Of a stretch of 64,000 nt of DNA, positions 27,070 to 36,299 are shown one piece after another. Under the pieces are notes generated by a model. The model had not been told where the DNA came from. It searched no databases and saw nothing but the letters and a program-made list of their open reading frames with translations. Position 1 is the first letter of the stretch; each line of letters begins with the position of its first letter. The position numbers and the translations under genes were made by a program. Origin of the DNA: Aminivibrio pyruvatiphilus (GTDB lineage Bacteria > Synergistota > Synergistia > Synergistales > Aminobacteriaceae); assembly GCF_004366815.1 (NCBI RefSeq), contig NZ_SORI01000012.1, positions 24,131-88,130 of the forward strand. The letters run 5' to 3'.

Positions 27070-27528
27070 TTAGCCCAGGAATCCCTTGGGTACAGGGACT
27101 TTGAGCAGATTGGCAAACACGAAGTACACGGCGAAGACGACGATCAGGACGGGAACCATGTCCATGATCCGGAACCTCCTGGTGGTGATGACCGTGATGA
27201 TGCAGGCGAAAAGGGGCGCCAGGACCAGGAAACCCGCTTCGGGAAGGAAATACCAGAAGGCGTAGCATAGCCCTGCCGTCACGGTCACAGCGCCGATGCC
27301 GGCAAAAGATGCCGTGGTCGCCTTCGTGAGCTTTTTCATATCGAGAAGGGCCATCAGCGCCGAGAGGAACATGAGAGCCCCGGCGAAGAGCTGAGGGAAC
27401 GCGTGGGCTCCCACCTGGCCTTCAATTTCAATGTCGGGTACATATTCCGCGGCTTCCCTGAATACCAGGTAGCCGAAAACGAATAAACCCACTCCGAGTA
27501 CGGTGTTCATGTATCGAAAATTTTTCAT
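27070..27528 (-). CDS. tctB: TTT transporter small membrane subunit (TctB family), second system
   Basis: 152 residues with four membrane segments; the loop after helix 1 holds the typical H-A-F-P-Q-L-F-A-G. It is the partner of the TctA encoded just downstream and lies between TctC and TctA in the usual C-B-A order. Confidence 0.85.
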   Translation of the reverse strand: MKNFRYMNTVLGVGLFVFGYLVFREAAEYVPDIEIEGQVGAHAFPQLFAGALMFLSALMALLDMKKLTKATTASFAGIGAVTVTAGLCYAFWYFLPEAGFLVLAPLFACIITVITTRRFRIMDMVPVLIVVFAVYFVFANLLKVPVPKGFLG

Positions 27529-27615
27529 GCTCTGCCCCCACAGTCTAAAGTGCCGGTATGCAAAAGGGGGTGCACGGCAAAATCAGGACGCCGCACACCC
27601 CGAACAGGCGCTGCG

Positions 27616-28587
27616 CTATTTCTTTTCCTTGATGAGGCCCAGTTCCTTCAGTTCTCTCTTGTAGAAGAGATCCTGCTCGGCCACGAAGAGGGCGAAGTCG
27701 GTGCTGTTGAGGTAGGCGGCCTCAAGCTGGTTTTCGGCCAGGTATTTCTGGAAGCCTTCCTGGGCCACCACCTTCTCGAGAGCTGCGGCGAGGTAGTCAA
27801 GGGCTTCCTTCGGGGTTCCCTTGGGGGCGACCACGCCGCGCCATGTGGGAACCACCACGTCGTAGCCGAGTTCCTTGAAGGTGGGGACTTCGGGGAAAGC
27901 GTCCCACCGCTCGGCGCTGAAGCTGCCGAGAAGCCTGACCTGCCCGGCGGCGATCTGCTCGGTCAGCTCGCTGGGGTTGTTGGTGAGCACGTCGATGTGT
28001 CCGCCCATGAGGGACGCCAGGGAGTCGGCGCCGCCCTCGAAGGGAACGAACCGGGACTTGATGCCGGAGAGCTTGGAAAGCTTTGCGGAAGCCACGTGGT
28101 CAGAAGTTCCCACGCCGAAGGTTCCCCAGCTCACGCCGCCCTTCTGCTTCGCGTAGGCCACGAACTCCTCCCAGGTCTTGTAGGGGGCGTCGGTGCTCAC
28201 GGCGACCACGTTGGTCTCCACGGCGACCCGGGCGATCATGTCGAAGTCGGCGGGACCCTTGGGGGAGCGGCCGAGGGCGGGCGTCAGGACGAAGTTGGTG
28301 GTGACGGCGAGGATGGTGTGTCCGTCAGCGGGCTTGGAAGCGGTGTAGGCCATTCCCACGGCACCGCCGCCGCCGCTCTTGTTCACGGGCACGAAGGGCT
28401 GGGACACATAGGGTTCCATGAGCCTGGCCATGTTCCGGACGAAGATGTCGCTGCCGCCGCCGGGGGAAGCCCAGATGACCCATTCGATGGGCTTTTCGGG
28501 ATAAGCCGCGAAGGCCGCTTCGGTCCCGGAAAGCAGAGCCGCGAAGAACGCAAGAACCAGAAATGCTGCAAGTCTCGTTTTTCTCAC
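27616..28587 (-). CDS. tctC: TTT transporter substrate-binding protein (TctC/Bug family), second system
   Basis: 323 residues with a signal peptide (R-K-T-R-L-A, hydrophobic core, cleavage near F-A-A-Y). Bug landmarks are Y-P-E-K-P-I-E-W-V, P-F-V-P-V-N-K-S-G-G-G-G, T-L-N-like ligand loops and F-E-G-G-A-D-S. It follows the GntR gene by 62 bases on the same strand, linking regulator, transporter, ferredoxin and the Cys-rich protein in one probable operon. Confidence 0.92.
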   Translation of the reverse strand: MRKTRLAAFLVLAFFAALLSGTEAAFAAYPEKPIEWVIWASPGGGSDIFVRNMARLMEPYVSQPFVPVNKSGGGGAVGMAYTASKPADGHTILAVTTNFVLTPALGRSPKGPADFDMIARVAVETNVVAVSTDAPYKTWEEFVAYAKQKGGVSWGTFGVGTSDHVASAKLSKLSGIKSRFVPFEGGADSLASLMGGHIDVLTNNPSELTEQIAAGQVRLLGSFSAERWDAFPEVPTFKELGYDVVVPTWRGVVAPKGTPKEALDYLAAALEKVVAQEGFQKYLAENQLEAAYLNSTDFALFVAEQDLFYKRELKELGLIKEKK

Positions 28588-28649
28588 AATAATTCCTCCT
28601 TCAAATTCGTTTCCCTGTCCTCCTGGTGCGGTGAACCCTGAACATGCTG

Positions 28650-29334
28650 CTATGTGCTCCTTTCCACCTCCCCGTCAGCGGAATCAAGCGTTGTCAGTAT
28701 GGAGTTCAAAGCGTTGCCGAGGTGAATCCGGATGCATTCCGCGGCAACGGCTTCATCCCTTTTTTCGAGGGCTGCGATGAGGTTCCTGTGTTCTTCGATG
28801 ACCCTGGGGATCCGGTTGGGCGTATTCACGGACCGGATGCGGAAGAGCCGGGCGCTGCTCTGCACCTGCTCGATGAAGCCCGTAAGAATGGAGCTGTCGG
28901 CGGCGGAGAGGATGATCCTGTGGAACTCCACGTTCGCCTCGATGATGCATTCCATGTCCGTATGATGAGCGCAGGCCTCCATGCGTTTCACGTTGTTCCG
29001 GAGCTTTTCGAGAATTCCGGCGGTCAGGTTCGGAAGAGCCCACTGGACCGCGAGTGTCTCAAGATGGAGGCGGAGGGTGTAGAGCTGGACGATGTCTTTT
29101 TTCTCCAGCCTGGCCACCACGAACCCCTTGTTCGGGAGCTTTTTGACGAGACGCTTGGCCACGAGGCTGTTCAGGGCGTCATGGACGGGTGTTCTGCTGA
29201 TGCCCATGCTCTCCGCCAGGGTTCTTTCCACAAGGCGGGTTCCGGGGGGGATTTTTCCCTCCAGGATGGCGGAACGGAGTTCTTCGAAGGCTCTTTCGCT
29301 CAGACTCTTCGTTGCGGGGAGCTTTGAAATCATG
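28650..29334 (-). CDS. GntR family regulator (FCD type) of the ferredoxin-TTT operon
   Basis: 227 residues: a winged helix at about 10-75 (R-T-L-A-E-S-M-G-I-S-R-T-P-V-H-D-A-L) and a helical FCD domain with N-x-x-F-H-R metal-type residues. ATG 29334 is set by GGAGG nine bases upstream; the longer frame has no ribosome site. A near-perfect inverted repeat lies right after its predicted promoter, suggesting autorepression together with the downstream transporter genes. Confidence 0.88.
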
Positions 29335-29428
29335 GTTTTTCCTCCGCGGGCCGCCCTGGTCGGCATGAAAAATTATGGGATTCGCTCCGGAATTTTTCTC
29401 CTGAAAGCGGGACATTTGGCCTGATTTT

Positions 29429-29499
29429 TTTGGAATGCGGCATGCGGCATGCCAAATGGAATCGAAAATATTTTATACAAATTGCGTCCGACTTGTCAA
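29429..29499 (-). promoter_or_regulatory. Promoter and inverted-repeat operator of the GntR-TTT-ferredoxin operon
   Basis: On the minus strand TTGACA (29499-29494), 16 bases, TATAAA (29477-29472). Downstream, TTTGGAATGC and GCATGCCAAA (9 of 10 complementary) frame a further GGCATGC block at 29429-29456, a plausible GntR operator. Confidence 0.65.
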
Positions 29500-29559
29500 G
29501 GTGGAAGTGCTGTTTTGTGTGGAAGTGCTGTTTTGCGGAAGCATCCCATAGGAGTGAGG

Positions 29560-30400
29560 AGACCGGCCTTTGCTTGTCATCCTGAGTAGCGCCTTGTTTC
29601 TGTCATCCCGAGCGGATGCGATCGCGGAGCATCCCCGGAGGGGAAGAATCTGCACTTGAAGTGGCCCAGAATCAAAGGCAGGTCCCTCGTCGCCCCGCTC
29701 ACTCGGGACGACAAGGTCAGGTTGTCATCCCGAGCGGATGCGATCGCGCAGCATCCCCGAAGGGGAAGGTTTCGGTTTGAGGTTCTTAACCCCAGATCCT
29801 TCGCTCTGCTCAGGATGACAAACAAGGGGAATGCCGGCCCTTTCTTGACTCTGGTGTGTCATTCTGAGGGCGAAGCCCGATCGCGGAGCATCCCCGGAGG
29901 GGAAGAATCTGCACTTGAAGTGGCCCAGAATCAAAAGCAGGTCCCTCGTCGCTTCGCTCACTCGGGACGACAAGGCCAGGTTGTCATCCCGAGCGGATGC
30001 GATCGCGTAGCATCCCCGAAGGGGAGGGATCTCGGTCTTTTCTTGACTCTGGTGTGTCATTCTGAGGGCGAAGCCCGATCGCGGAGCATCCCCGGAGGGG
30101 AAGAATCTGCACTTGAAGTGGCCCAGAATCAAAAGCAGGTCCCTCGTCGCTCCGCTCACTCGGGACGACAAGGCCAGGTAGTGATCCCGAGCGGATGCGA
30201 TCGCGCTCGTGTCCTTGTTTGTCATCCTGACGGCGTGCTTTTCCGCCGGATCGCGTAGCATCCCCGAAGGGGGAGGATCTCGGTCTTTTCTTGACTCTGG
30301 TGTGTCATTCTGAGGGCGAAGCCCGAAGAATCTGCACTTGAAGTGGCTCAGAATCAAAGGCAGGTCCCTCGTCGCTCCGCTCAGGATGACAGGACGACAT
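29560..30400. repeat. Dispersed inverted-repeat cluster 2 with long tandem-like units
   Basis: Repeat arms alternate over 840 bases. A unit of about 200 bases (GTCATTCTGAGGGCGAAGCC to the right arm) recurs three times with small changes, around 29857, 30055 and 30304. No gene is evident in the stretch. Confidence 0.85.
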
Positions 30401-30496
30401 TCAAAGGCAACAGCAGACCCGGGAGTTTTTCCCCCGCACACAGTCTCGTAACAGGCACCCCGAACAGGCATCCTGAACACAGCATCCCGAACACGG

Positions 30497-30524
30497 TTGA
30501 CAAAAATTCCCCTTTTGCTAGAAT
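30497..30524 (+). promoter_or_regulatory. Sigma-70 promoter of the T-box/asd transcript
   Basis: TTGACA (30497-30502), 16-base spacer, TAGAAT (30519-30524), about 20 bases before the T-box leader. Confidence 0.75.
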
Positions 30525-30540
30525 TCCCGGTAATATCTGA

Positions 30541-30800
30541 AAAGCGATGATCCGGGATGCCCAATTCCCATAAATCGGCGACAGAGAGAAGCGCCCATAG
30601 GCTGAAAGGCGCTTCCGCCGCGGGAAAGGGGCCCAAAGCCCGGTGAGCCGGAGCGGAAAGCGGCCTTTGTCGGCCGCGGAGTACGTTCCCGGGATCGGTT
30701 CCCGTCACAGGACCGGAGAGGGACGGCTGCCGTGCGCCGTCCAACAAGGGTGGTACCGCGAGTTCCGGCTCGTCCCTTCGGGGGCGGGCCGTTTTTGTAT
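30541..30800 (+). promoter_or_regulatory. T-box leader upstream of asd
   Basis: The T-box sequence AAGGGTGGTACCGCG (30746-30760) and the Stem I features ACAGAGAG followed by GCTGAAAGGCGC are unmistakable. The leader ends in a terminator (GGCTCGTCCC / GGGGCGGGCC, then T5 at 30792-30796). Uncharged tRNA should favour antitermination. My hand fold of Stem I puts an internal loop containing CCAAAG (30633-30638) opposite AU, so a lysine-type specifier (AAA or AAG) is possible but not proven. Confidence 0.9.
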
Positions 30801-30822
30801 TGAAACGAAAGGGGAGATTGCA

Positions 30823-31791
30823 GTGAAGATAGCGGTTGTGGGCGCCACAGGCGAAGTGGGCCGGATGATGACCAGGGTGCTTCAGGAGCGGAATGTGCGG
30901 CCTGATGAGATCAGCTTTTTCGCGTCGGCCAGGAGCGCCGGTGAAGGGGTGGAGTTTTACGGGCGGAAACACCGGGTGAAGGAACTGACGGAAGAGGCCA
31001 TGAGGGAACGGTACGACTATCTTCTCTTTTCGGCGGGGGCCGCGGTGTCCAGGCAGTATGCCCCGATCGCGGCGGAGGCAGGGAGCGTGGTCATCGACAA
31101 CTCGTCGGCCTTCCGCATGGACCCTGCCATCCCGCTGGTGGTGCCGGAGATCAACGGCGACCTCCTGAAGGGCTACAGCAGCGGCATCGTGGCCAACCCG
31201 AACTGCTCCACCATCCAGATGGTGCTCGCCCTGTACAGGGTTCACGAGCGGTACGGCATCCGGTCCATCGTGGTGAGCACCTACCAGTCCGTCTCCGGGG
31301 CGGGCAAAAACGGCATGAACGAGCTGGAGGACCAGATGAGGGGGCACATCGCTCCGAAGAAGTTCGTGAAGCAGATCCACCTCAACGTGGTGCCCCAGAT
31401 CGGCTCGCTGCTCGAGAACGGCTTCACCGACGAGGAAATGAAGATGGTGAACGAGACCCGGAAGATCCTCCGGGACCCGGACATCTCCGTCTGGCCCACC
31501 ACCGTGCGGGTTCCGGTGCTCTACTGTCACTCCGAGAGCATCTTTACCGAGACACGAAAGCCCTTCGACCTTCCGGGGATAGAGGCGGCGCTGGAAGCGG
31601 GCGAGCACGTGGTCTTCTCCCGGGACATGTTCACCCCCCTTGACGCGGCCGGTACGGACCTCACGTACGTGGGACGCGTCCGGGCCTTCGACGACACCCG
31701 ATTCCTGATGTGGAACGTGGCGGACAACATCCGGGTGGGAGCGGCCACCAACGCGGTGAGGATCCTCCTGAAGCACAGGGAACTGAACTAG
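30823..31791 (+). CDS. asd: Aspartate-semialdehyde dehydrogenase
   Basis: 322 residues. G-A-T-G-E-V-G binds NADP, N-S-S-A-F-R-M and V-P-E-I-N mark the active-site side, and the catalytic Cys is in P-N-C-S-T. It reduces aspartyl phosphate to aspartate semialdehyde, the branch point to lysine, threonine and methionine. GTG 30823 follows GGGGAG; the open frame further upstream is the T-box leader and not coding. It is followed after four bases by an AEC permease under the same leader. Confidence 0.93.
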   Translation: MKIAVVGATGEVGRMMTRVLQERNVRPDEISFFASARSAGEGVEFYGRKHRVKELTEEAMRERYDYLLFSAGAAVSRQYAPIAAEAGSVVIDNSSAFRMDPAIPLVVPEINGDLLKGYSSGIVANPNCSTIQMVLALYRVHERYGIRSIVVSTYQSVSGAGKNGMNELEDQMRGHIAPKKFVKQIHLNVVPQIGSLLENGFTDEEMKMVNETRKILRDPDISVWPTTVRVPVLYCHSESIFTETRKPFDLPGIEAALEAGEHVVFSRDMFTPLDAAGTDLTYVGRVRAFDDTRFLMWNVADNIRVGAATNAVRILLKHRELN

Positions 31792-31795
31792 GTCC

Positions 31796-32734
31796 ATGCA
31801 CGGCTTTCTCGTCATCCTTCCGGTGGTGCTGGTCATGGCCGCCGGAAGGATGCTGGCCCGCCGCGGGGTCGTGTCCCCCGAGGCCTTCGCCCAGATCAAC
31901 AAGGCCATCTACTGGACGGCCATACCGGCCCTCATCCTCCGGATGACCAGCAGGGCCGACATGTCCGCCCTGGCGGACAGGAACATGGTTGCGGCAGTGT
32001 ACCTCTCCTTCCTCGCCGCCCCGCCCGCGGCCTGGCTGATCGGGAAGCTCGCCGGGCAGGAGCGGAGGCGCACCGCGTCGTCCACCCTGATGGTCATCCG
32101 GTCCAACACGGTGTTCGTGGGCCTTCCGGTGGTCACCGTGGCGGTGGGAACCCAGGGGGTGGAGGTGCTGTCCCTCTACCTGGCCTTCACCTTCATCGGC
32201 TACCAGATAATCTCCATCTCCTGGGCCCAGCTCGCCCTGTCGGGGGGCATCTCGTGGAACACGGTGAAGGGCACCCTGAAGAGCATGGCGAAAAACCCCC
32301 TGGTGCTGTCGAGCCTCGCCGGGTTCACCCTGGCGGTGACGGGGCTGAACTCCTTCCCGGTGTGGCTGGACGAGACCCTGAAGCTCCTGGGGAACATCGC
32401 CAGCGGCACGGCCCTCCTCTCCCTGGGGGCGACCCTGAAGCTCGAGGCGCTGACCTCCATGCTGCCCAGGGCCTGGAGGGACGTGACGCTGAAACTGCTC
32501 TTTCTGCCTGCCGTCACCTGGGGGCTCTTTCTCCTGTTCCCCGTGAACCCCGTAGTCTTCCGCACGGTGATCCTCATCGCCGCCATGCCCGTGGCGGTGG
32601 ACTGCTTCATCCTCTCCCAGGTGCTGGGAATGGACCCTGACCAGTCGGCGGCGGCCATCACGGCGAGCACCCTGCTTTCCGGGCTTACGGTGCCCCTGTG
32701 GATCACCCTGCTGGACGCCTTCCTGCCGCTTTGA
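31796..32734 (+). CDS. AEC family permease (auxin efflux carrier type)
   Basis: 312 residues, ten membrane helices in the two inverted halves of the AEC/BASS-like fold. Conserved points are the N-terminal L-P-V-V-L-V-M-A-A-G, the R-S-N-T-V-F-V-G-L-P-V motif and the C-terminal A-A-M-P-V-A-V-D-C-F half. Bacterial members move organic acids or amino acid-related solutes. Sharing the asd T-box leader suggests an amino acid of the aspartate family or a precursor as substrate (inference). Confidence 0.85.
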   Translation: MHGFLVILPVVLVMAAGRMLARRGVVSPEAFAQINKAIYWTAIPALILRMTSRADMSALADRNMVAAVYLSFLAAPPAAWLIGKLAGQERRRTASSTLMVIRSNTVFVGLPVVTVAVGTQGVEVLSLYLAFTFIGYQIISISWAQLALSGGISWNTVKGTLKSMAKNPLVLSSLAGFTLAVTGLNSFPVWLDETLKLLGNIASGTALLSLGATLKLEALTSMLPRAWRDVTLKLLFLPAVTWGLFLLFPVNPVVFRTVILIAAMPVAVDCFILSQVLGMDPDQSAAAITASTLLSGLTVPLWITLLDAFLPL

Positions 32735-32735
32735 C

Positions 32736-32773
32736 AAAAAAAGAGCCCGGCCTTCCCAGGAGGGTGGCCGGGC
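32736..32773 (-). terminator. Terminator of the hut operon
   Basis: GCCCGGCC (32745-32752) pairs with GGCCGGGC (32766-32773); seven T follow on the minus strand (plus strand A run from 32736). It may also stop plus-strand asd-AEC transcription. Confidence 0.8.
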
Positions 32774-32782
32774 ATTTCTGCA

Positions 32783-33382
32783 TCAGTCCCTGGCCGTGAG
32801 AGTGACCAGGAGGATCTCCCCGTCCGGGGCTCCTTTGCAGGTCAGGGAGAAATCGGCGGGGTAGTCCTCCAGCACAAGAAGGCCCATCTCCCCGAGATCA
32901 GCCCGTTCTTCATCCCACTCCGCCGTCACGCCCCCCCGGAAGCAGAAGAGCACCGTCCAGTCGCCGAGAAGAAAGAGGCGTTTTTTCATCTCCCTGACGG
33001 GAATTCTCCTGTATTCGCAGGATACGCCCTTCCGGGAGCAGAAAATGTTGAAGTCGGTGCAGGGCCCGCCGGGCAGGGAGCACATCACCCCGTCCTCTCC
33101 CCTGAAGCGGACGGAGGAGAAGGGAGCCGCCAGGGAGACCTTCACGCCCCGGAGCTCCAGGTCCAGGCCCTCACCGGAGAGAAGGAACAGAGACCTGTCG
33201 TAGCCCGGGAAGAAGGAGAAGGGCCCACCCGAGGTCACGTCCGCCGAACTGAGCCTCCAGAGAAAATCGTCTGTTTCAAAGTTTGCCCCTTCGGGATGGA
33301 TGTGGATCTCCCTGGTGACGCCGAGGCCGTTTTTCCATGGCTTCGGCACGAAATCCCGGGGCGTTTTCCGGATCACCCTCAT
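32783..33382 (-). CDS. hutD: HutD/Ves family protein
   Basis: 199 residues of the HutD/Ves bicupin family. P-W-K-N-G-L-G-V-T-R-E at the N-terminus, W-R-L-S-S-A-D-V near 45 and the D-F-N-I-F turn in the middle are diagnostic. HutD has been described as a possible sensor limiting histidine-degradation flux; its biochemistry is not settled. It follows urocanase after eight bases. ATG 33382 is chosen because the longer frame is antisense-like sequence inside hutU. Confidence 0.85.
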   Translation of the reverse strand: MRVIRKTPRDFVPKPWKNGLGVTREIHIHPEGANFETDDFLWRLSSADVTSGGPFSFFPGYDRSLFLLSGEGLDLELRGVKVSLAAPFSSVRFRGEDGVMCSLPGGPCTDFNIFCSRKGVSCEYRRIPVREMKKRLFLLGDWTVLFCFRGGVTAEWDEERADLGEMGLLVLEDYPADFSLTCKGAPDGEILLVTLTARD

Positions 33383-33390
33383 GGCTGAAG

Positions 33391-35433
33391 TCAGTCCCCT
33401 TCCTTGTCGCTGAACAGGGCATCCACGGCCGCCTGTACCGCATTCCCGCAGACCGAGTAGGGGAGGGTGATGTGGTAGCCGCCGGGGTACTTCCGGTTCA
33501 CTTCCCGGCTGACCTCCATGGCGTTGGGGTTCCGGGCCCAGGCCCTGCGGGCCACGCCGCCGAGGACGTCCCACATCATGGCCGAACGGATGATCTCGTC
33601 GGTGGACTCCCGGCCATCCAGCAGCAGCCCGAAGCCGCCGTTGACCGACTTGCCGATGCCCACCCCTCCGCCGTTGTGCAGGGCGCAGAGGGTCATCCCC
33701 CGGGCGGCGTTTCCGGCGAAGCAAACTGTGGCCATGTCGGCGCAGATGTTGCTGCCGTCCTTGATATTGGCCGTCTCCCGGTAAGGGGAGTCCGTGCCGG
33801 AGACGTCGTGGTGGTCCCGGCCGAGCATCACGGGGCCGATCTCGCCCTTCCGGACCATCTCGTTGAACTTCAGGGCGATGCGGGTGCGGCCCTCGGCGTC
33901 CTGGTAGAGGATCCGGGCCTGGGTGCCCACCACCAGGGCGTTCTTTTCCGCGTCCCGGATCCAGGCCCAGTTGTCGTAGTCCTGGGCTCTCCGGTCGGGA
34001 TCGATGCACTCCATGGCCGCCCGGTCCGTCTTCCTCAGGTCCTCGGGATCGCCGCTGAGGCACACCCACCGGAAGGGGCCGTAGCCGTAGTCGAAGAGCA
34101 CGGGGCCCATGATGTCCTCCACGTAGGAGGGCCAGACGAAGCCGTCGTAGGTGTTCTCGCCGTTTTTGCAGACCTCGGTCACCCCGGCGTCGAACACCGC
34201 CCGGAGGAAGGAGTTGCCGTAGTCGAAGAAGAAGGTCCCCCGGTCGGAAAGAACCTTGATCAGCTCGTAGTGCTTCCGGAGGGAAATATCCACCAGCCGC
34301 CGGTACTCCGCCGGATCCTTCGACAGCAGGGCGGTCCGCTCGTCGAAGGTCAGACCCTGGGGGCAGTAGCCGCCGTCGTAGGGGGCGTGGCAGGATGTCT
34401 GGTCCGACAGCAGGGGGATCTCGATCTCGTGGTCAACGGCGTACTGGAGCAGGTCCACGATGTTGCCGTGGTAGGCGATGGACAACGGTGTTTTCTCCCT
34501 GCAGGCTTCGGCGGCCATGGAGAAGGCCTCCCCGCAGGTCTCCGCCACCCGGCTGACCCATCCCTGGCTGTGCCGGGTCTCGATCCGGGAGGAATCCACT
34601 TCGGCCACGATCCCCACCCCTCCGGCGATCTCCACCGCCTTCGGCTGGGCGCCGCTCATGCCGCCGAGGCCCGAGGAGACGAAGAGAATGCCGGCGAGAT
34701 TCTCCTTCTGGCCCACGCCAAGCCGCTGCCGGGCCGCGTTCAGGATGGTGTTGAAAGTACCGTGGACGATCCCCTGGGGGCCGATGTACATCCAGCCTCC
34801 GGCGGTCATCTGGCCGTAGTTGGTCACGCCGAGCTGCATCCCCCGGTGCCACTCGTCCTGGTTGTCGAAGAGCCCCACCAGCATGCCGTTGGTCAGGATC
34901 ACCCGGGGCGCGTCGGGCCGCGATTTGAACAGACCGAGGGGGTGTCCGCTCTCGAGCACGAGGGTGGTGTCCTCGGTGAGCTCCTCCAGGTATTTTTTGA
35001 TGAGGCGGTACTGGAGCCAGTTCTGGCACACCTGGCCCGTCTCGCCGTAGGTGACAAGTTCGTAGGGGTAGAGGGCGATGTCGAAGTCGAGGTTGTTGTC
35101 GATCATCACCTGGAAGGCCTTTCCCGCCAGGCATTTCCCCTGGTACTGATTGACCGAAAGCCCCCGGATCCGGCCCTCGGGGCGGAAACGGTAGGCGTAG
35201 ATCCGTCCCCGGGTGCGGAGTTCCTCCAGGAACTCGGGGAGAAGGGCTTCATGGTACTCCTCCGGCACGTACCGGAGGGCGTTCTTCACCGCCAGCTCCG
35301 TCTCGGCCCGGTTCAGGGTCCAGCCCCGGTCCGGAGCCCGCCGGATTCCCTCCGCAAAGGCGGGGTAGTCGGGAAGAGGGCCATCCAGCCGGATCGTCAT
35401 TGCCTCCCTGTTCAGTTCATTCACCTGAAACAT
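33391..35433 (-). CDS. hutU: Urocanate hydratase
   Basis: 680 residues, the longer urocanase type. It converts urocanate to imidazolone propionate using tightly bound NAD. Landmarks include L-E-S-G-H-P-L-G, the dinucleotide stretch with G-G-M-S-G-A-Q-P, S-D-Q-T-S-C-H, D-Y-G-N-S-F-L-R and N-G-G-G-V-G-I-G-K. The start is ATG 35433, preceded by GGAGGT, and lies inside the end of the IclR gene. No hutH, hutI or formiminoglutamate enzyme gene is next to it, so the pathway must be completed elsewhere. Confidence 0.95.
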   Translation of the reverse strand: MFQVNELNREAMTIRLDGPLPDYPAFAEGIRRAPDRGWTLNRAETELAVKNALRYVPEEYHEALLPEFLEELRTRGRIYAYRFRPEGRIRGLSVNQYQGKCLAGKAFQVMIDNNLDFDIALYPYELVTYGETGQVCQNWLQYRLIKKYLEELTEDTTLVLESGHPLGLFKSRPDAPRVILTNGMLVGLFDNQDEWHRGMQLGVTNYGQMTAGGWMYIGPQGIVHGTFNTILNAARQRLGVGQKENLAGILFVSSGLGGMSGAQPKAVEIAGGVGIVAEVDSSRIETRHSQGWVSRVAETCGEAFSMAAEACREKTPLSIAYHGNIVDLLQYAVDHEIEIPLLSDQTSCHAPYDGGYCPQGLTFDERTALLSKDPAEYRRLVDISLRKHYELIKVLSDRGTFFFDYGNSFLRAVFDAGVTEVCKNGENTYDGFVWPSYVEDIMGPVLFDYGYGPFRWVCLSGDPEDLRKTDRAAMECIDPDRRAQDYDNWAWIRDAEKNALVVGTQARILYQDAEGRTRIALKFNEMVRKGEIGPVMLGRDHHDVSGTDSPYRETANIKDGSNICADMATVCFAGNAARGMTLCALHNGGGVGIGKSVNGGFGLLLDGRESTDEIIRSAMMWDVLGGVARRAWARNPNAMEVSREVNRKYPGGYHITLPYSVCGNAVQAAVDALFSDKEGD

Positions 35434-36220
35434 GGTTTCCACCTCCGAAAATATGAGTGTCCATCTTCCGTTCCACATTGCGGGCCGCCTCTTTCAGCAG
35501 GCGCAGGTTGCTGTCGAAATCCCGGAAGACGCTGTCCGCTATTCCCGCCACGCCCATCTGGGCCACGAAAACGCCCCGTCCGTCGAAAAGGGGCACGCTG
35601 ATATCGCCCGCATGGGGCATCCATTCCTCCCTGCTGAAGGCGAACCCCTGTTCCCGGATCCGCTCCAGCTCCTTTTCCAGCTCCGCCCTGTCTACCATTC
35701 CGTCTCCCCTGGGCGGACGGAGGGGCGAGGCCAGCACCCGGGACCGGATCTCCGGCGAACAGTGGGCGAGGAGTACCTTGCCCGTGGCCCCCGCGTGGAG
35801 GGGAATGGACATTCCCCGGTGGGCCGTGAACTTCACCGACGACAGGGGCTCCACCGAGTGGATGCACAGCCCCGCAGTCCCCTCGGTGACGCTGAGGATC
35901 GCCGTGTTTCCCGTAGCCTTCACCAGCTCCCGCATCTCCGGGTCCGCCGTGCGGATCAGCTCGTCGTAGAAGGACGAGGCCCCGGAAAGAAGAAAGAAGC
36001 GGATGCCAGGCCGGTAGCCGTCGGTCAGCGGGTCCCGGAAGGCCCACTGCTGCTCCTCCAGGGACAGAAGAAACCGGTGCGCCGTGCTCCGGGGGATACC
36101 GGTGATCTCCTCCACCTCCCGGACCGTCAGGGGCGACGGGGACGAACACAGGGCCTCCATGATCGCCGTCACCTTGACGGCCCCGTCCATTTTTCCACCC
36201 TGCCCGTTTTCCTGTGCCAT
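35417..36220 (-). CDS. IclR family regulator of the hut genes
   Basis: 267 residues: winged helix in the first 75 (V-R-E-V-E-E-I-T-G-I-P-R-S-T-A-H-R) and an IclR effector domain with the H-A-G-A-T-G-K-V-L-L-A signature. ATG 36220 has GGAGG eight bases upstream. Its 3' end overlaps hutU by 17 bases, so regulator and urocanase are one operon. Urocanate or histidine is the likely effector (inference from position). Confidence 0.9.
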   Translation of the reverse strand: MAQENGQGGKMDGAVKVTAIMEALCSSPSPLTVREVEEITGIPRSTAHRFLLSLEEQQWAFRDPLTDGYRPGIRFFLLSGASSFYDELIRTADPEMRELVKATGNTAILSVTEGTAGLCIHSVEPLSSVKFTAHRGMSIPLHAGATGKVLLAHCSPEIRSRVLASPLRPPRGDGMVDRAELEKELERIREQGFAFSREEWMPHAGDISVPLFDGRGVFVAQMGVAGIADSVFRDFDSNLRLLKEAARNVERKMDTHIFGGGNHVSGE

Positions 36221-36233
36221 ACGATAACCTCCA

Positions 36234-36284
36234 AAAAATGGGACATTCTGTCCCATTTTTATCATCAAGAGAGTATTCTGTCAA
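36234..36284 (-). promoter_or_regulatory. Promoter and palindromic operator of the hut operon
   Basis: Two perfect 12-base arms, AAAAATGGGACA (36234-36245) and TGTCCCATTTTT (36249-36260), frame TTC. TTGACA on the minus strand (36284-36279) lies 17 bases before a weak -10 that overlaps the palindrome. Binding there by the IclR protein would give autoregulation. Confidence 0.75.
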
Positions 36285-36299
36285 TAAGGCGCTGAAATT

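Noticed and set aside
29725..31908. 727-codon open frame on the minus strand
   Set aside because: It runs across asd, the T-box leader and the repeats in antisense; the apparent length is a result of GC-rich codon bias.
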